64,000 nt of DNA from Gallionella sp. GTDB taxonomy: Bacteria > Pseudomonadota > Gammaproteobacteria > Burkholderiales > Gallionellaceae. Both the position numbers and the translations under genes were made by a program. Location of the stretch: the NCBI GenBank assembly GCA_028710525.1, contig JAQTTY010000012.1, positions 1 to 64,000 on the forward strand, written 5' to 3'. The notes below the pieces were generated by a model that did no database searches, had not been told where the DNA came from, and was given only the letters and a program-made list of their open reading frames with translations. Below are positions 63,867 to 64,000 of this stretch, piece by piece; the stretch's first letter is position 1, and each line of letters starts with the position of its first letter.

Positions 63867-64000
63867 TCAACTGACGGGGATGCGCGGCATGTCCTCTGAA
63901 ATCAGAATTAGCCCTACATCCTCAGCGAGAAGCATGTCCGCATGAATCTGCCTTAAACATTGCAGGCCTATACTGCAAGGCCCATCCGAACACTCACCTT
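63867..64000 (-). CDS. possible 3' end of a gene entering from the right edge (partial)
   Basis: A minus-strand frame is open from the edge for 43 codons (GECSDGPCSIGLQCLRQIHA ... DMPRIPVS) and stops at 63867. The three cysteines and the ordered composition look protein-like, but it is too short to be sure or to identify. The 175 bp between the hslO hairpin and this stop hold nothing I can support. Confidence 0.3.
   Translation of the reverse strand, partial: GECSDGPCSIGLQCLRQIHADMLLAEDVGLILISEDMPRIPVS

Overview
The window looks like a chromosomal segment of a betaproteobacterium, most likely a Nitrosomonadales/Gallionellaceae relative. This is inferred from the gene order (gatCAB beside mreBCD-mrdA-rodA-rlpA; xerC-DUF484-dapF) and codon style; no rRNA or taxonomic marker is present to prove it.

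Core chromosome, left part (1-22966). It opens with the 3' end of an IS4-type transposase and a lone nuclease-fold-like hypothetical. Then come, on the minus strand, gatC-gatA-(small unknown)-gatB and a BepA-like M48 metalloprotease lipoprotein. Divergently runs the rod-shape operon mreB-mreC-mreD-mrdA-rodA-rlpA, followed by an unusual zinc-ribbon/RDD/pilin-like fusion. After an isolated HEPN-like gene comes a minus-strand housekeeping set: rlmI-like methyltransferase, xerC, a DUF484 gene, dapF, tag, a CoA-binding protein and a TonB-dependent receptor. tRNA-Ser(GCU) and tRNA-Arg(ACG) close this part.

Two tandem genomic islands (22967-58859). The last 45 nt of tRNA-Arg are repeated at 42560-42604 and 58815-58859, so two islands of about 19.6 kb and 16.3 kb sit head to tail in one attachment site. 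Each has its own tyrosine integrase and its own tandem direct repeat near both ends: AGGGGTAAAC-type for island 1 and TTGCGGGACT-type for island 2. These look like integrase arm sites. Each tRNA 3' end is followed at once by an intrinsic terminator.

Island 1 carries a short reverse transcriptase overlapping a 46-codon leader ORF behind about 560 bp of structured non-coding DNA. It also has an XRE/ImmA-IrrE module ending in a frameshifted gene, a TIGR04141-type protein, an AlpA-like regulator, and a four-gene minus-strand operon: MmeI-like adenine methyltransferase, AlbA/ATPase regulator, DEAD-like helicase and GIY-YIG nuclease. Next to integrase 1 lies a striking non-coding element: a perfect 49-bp inverted repeat enclosing a second palindrome, flanked by two converging arrays of 11-bp repeats.

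Island 2 carries a HTH/integrase pair, replication- or control-like genes, and a type I restriction operon (hsdR, an hsdM-hsdS fusion). A 1060-aa reverse transcriptase-nitrilase fusion (DRT1/UG1 class) overlaps hsdMS by four bases (ATGA). An ABC-type ATPase/TOPRIM pair and small genes follow.

Core chromosome, right part (58860-64000). Two paralogous lipoproteins face each other, followed by a PDZ-domain secreted protein, a large secreted protein of unknown function, hslO (Hsp33) and the possible 3' end of another gene. Overall, a cell-wall and translation backbone is interrupted at tRNA-Arg by a double defence island whose best leads are the RT-coupled systems, the four-gene methyltransferase/helicase/nuclease operon and the 11-bp array element.
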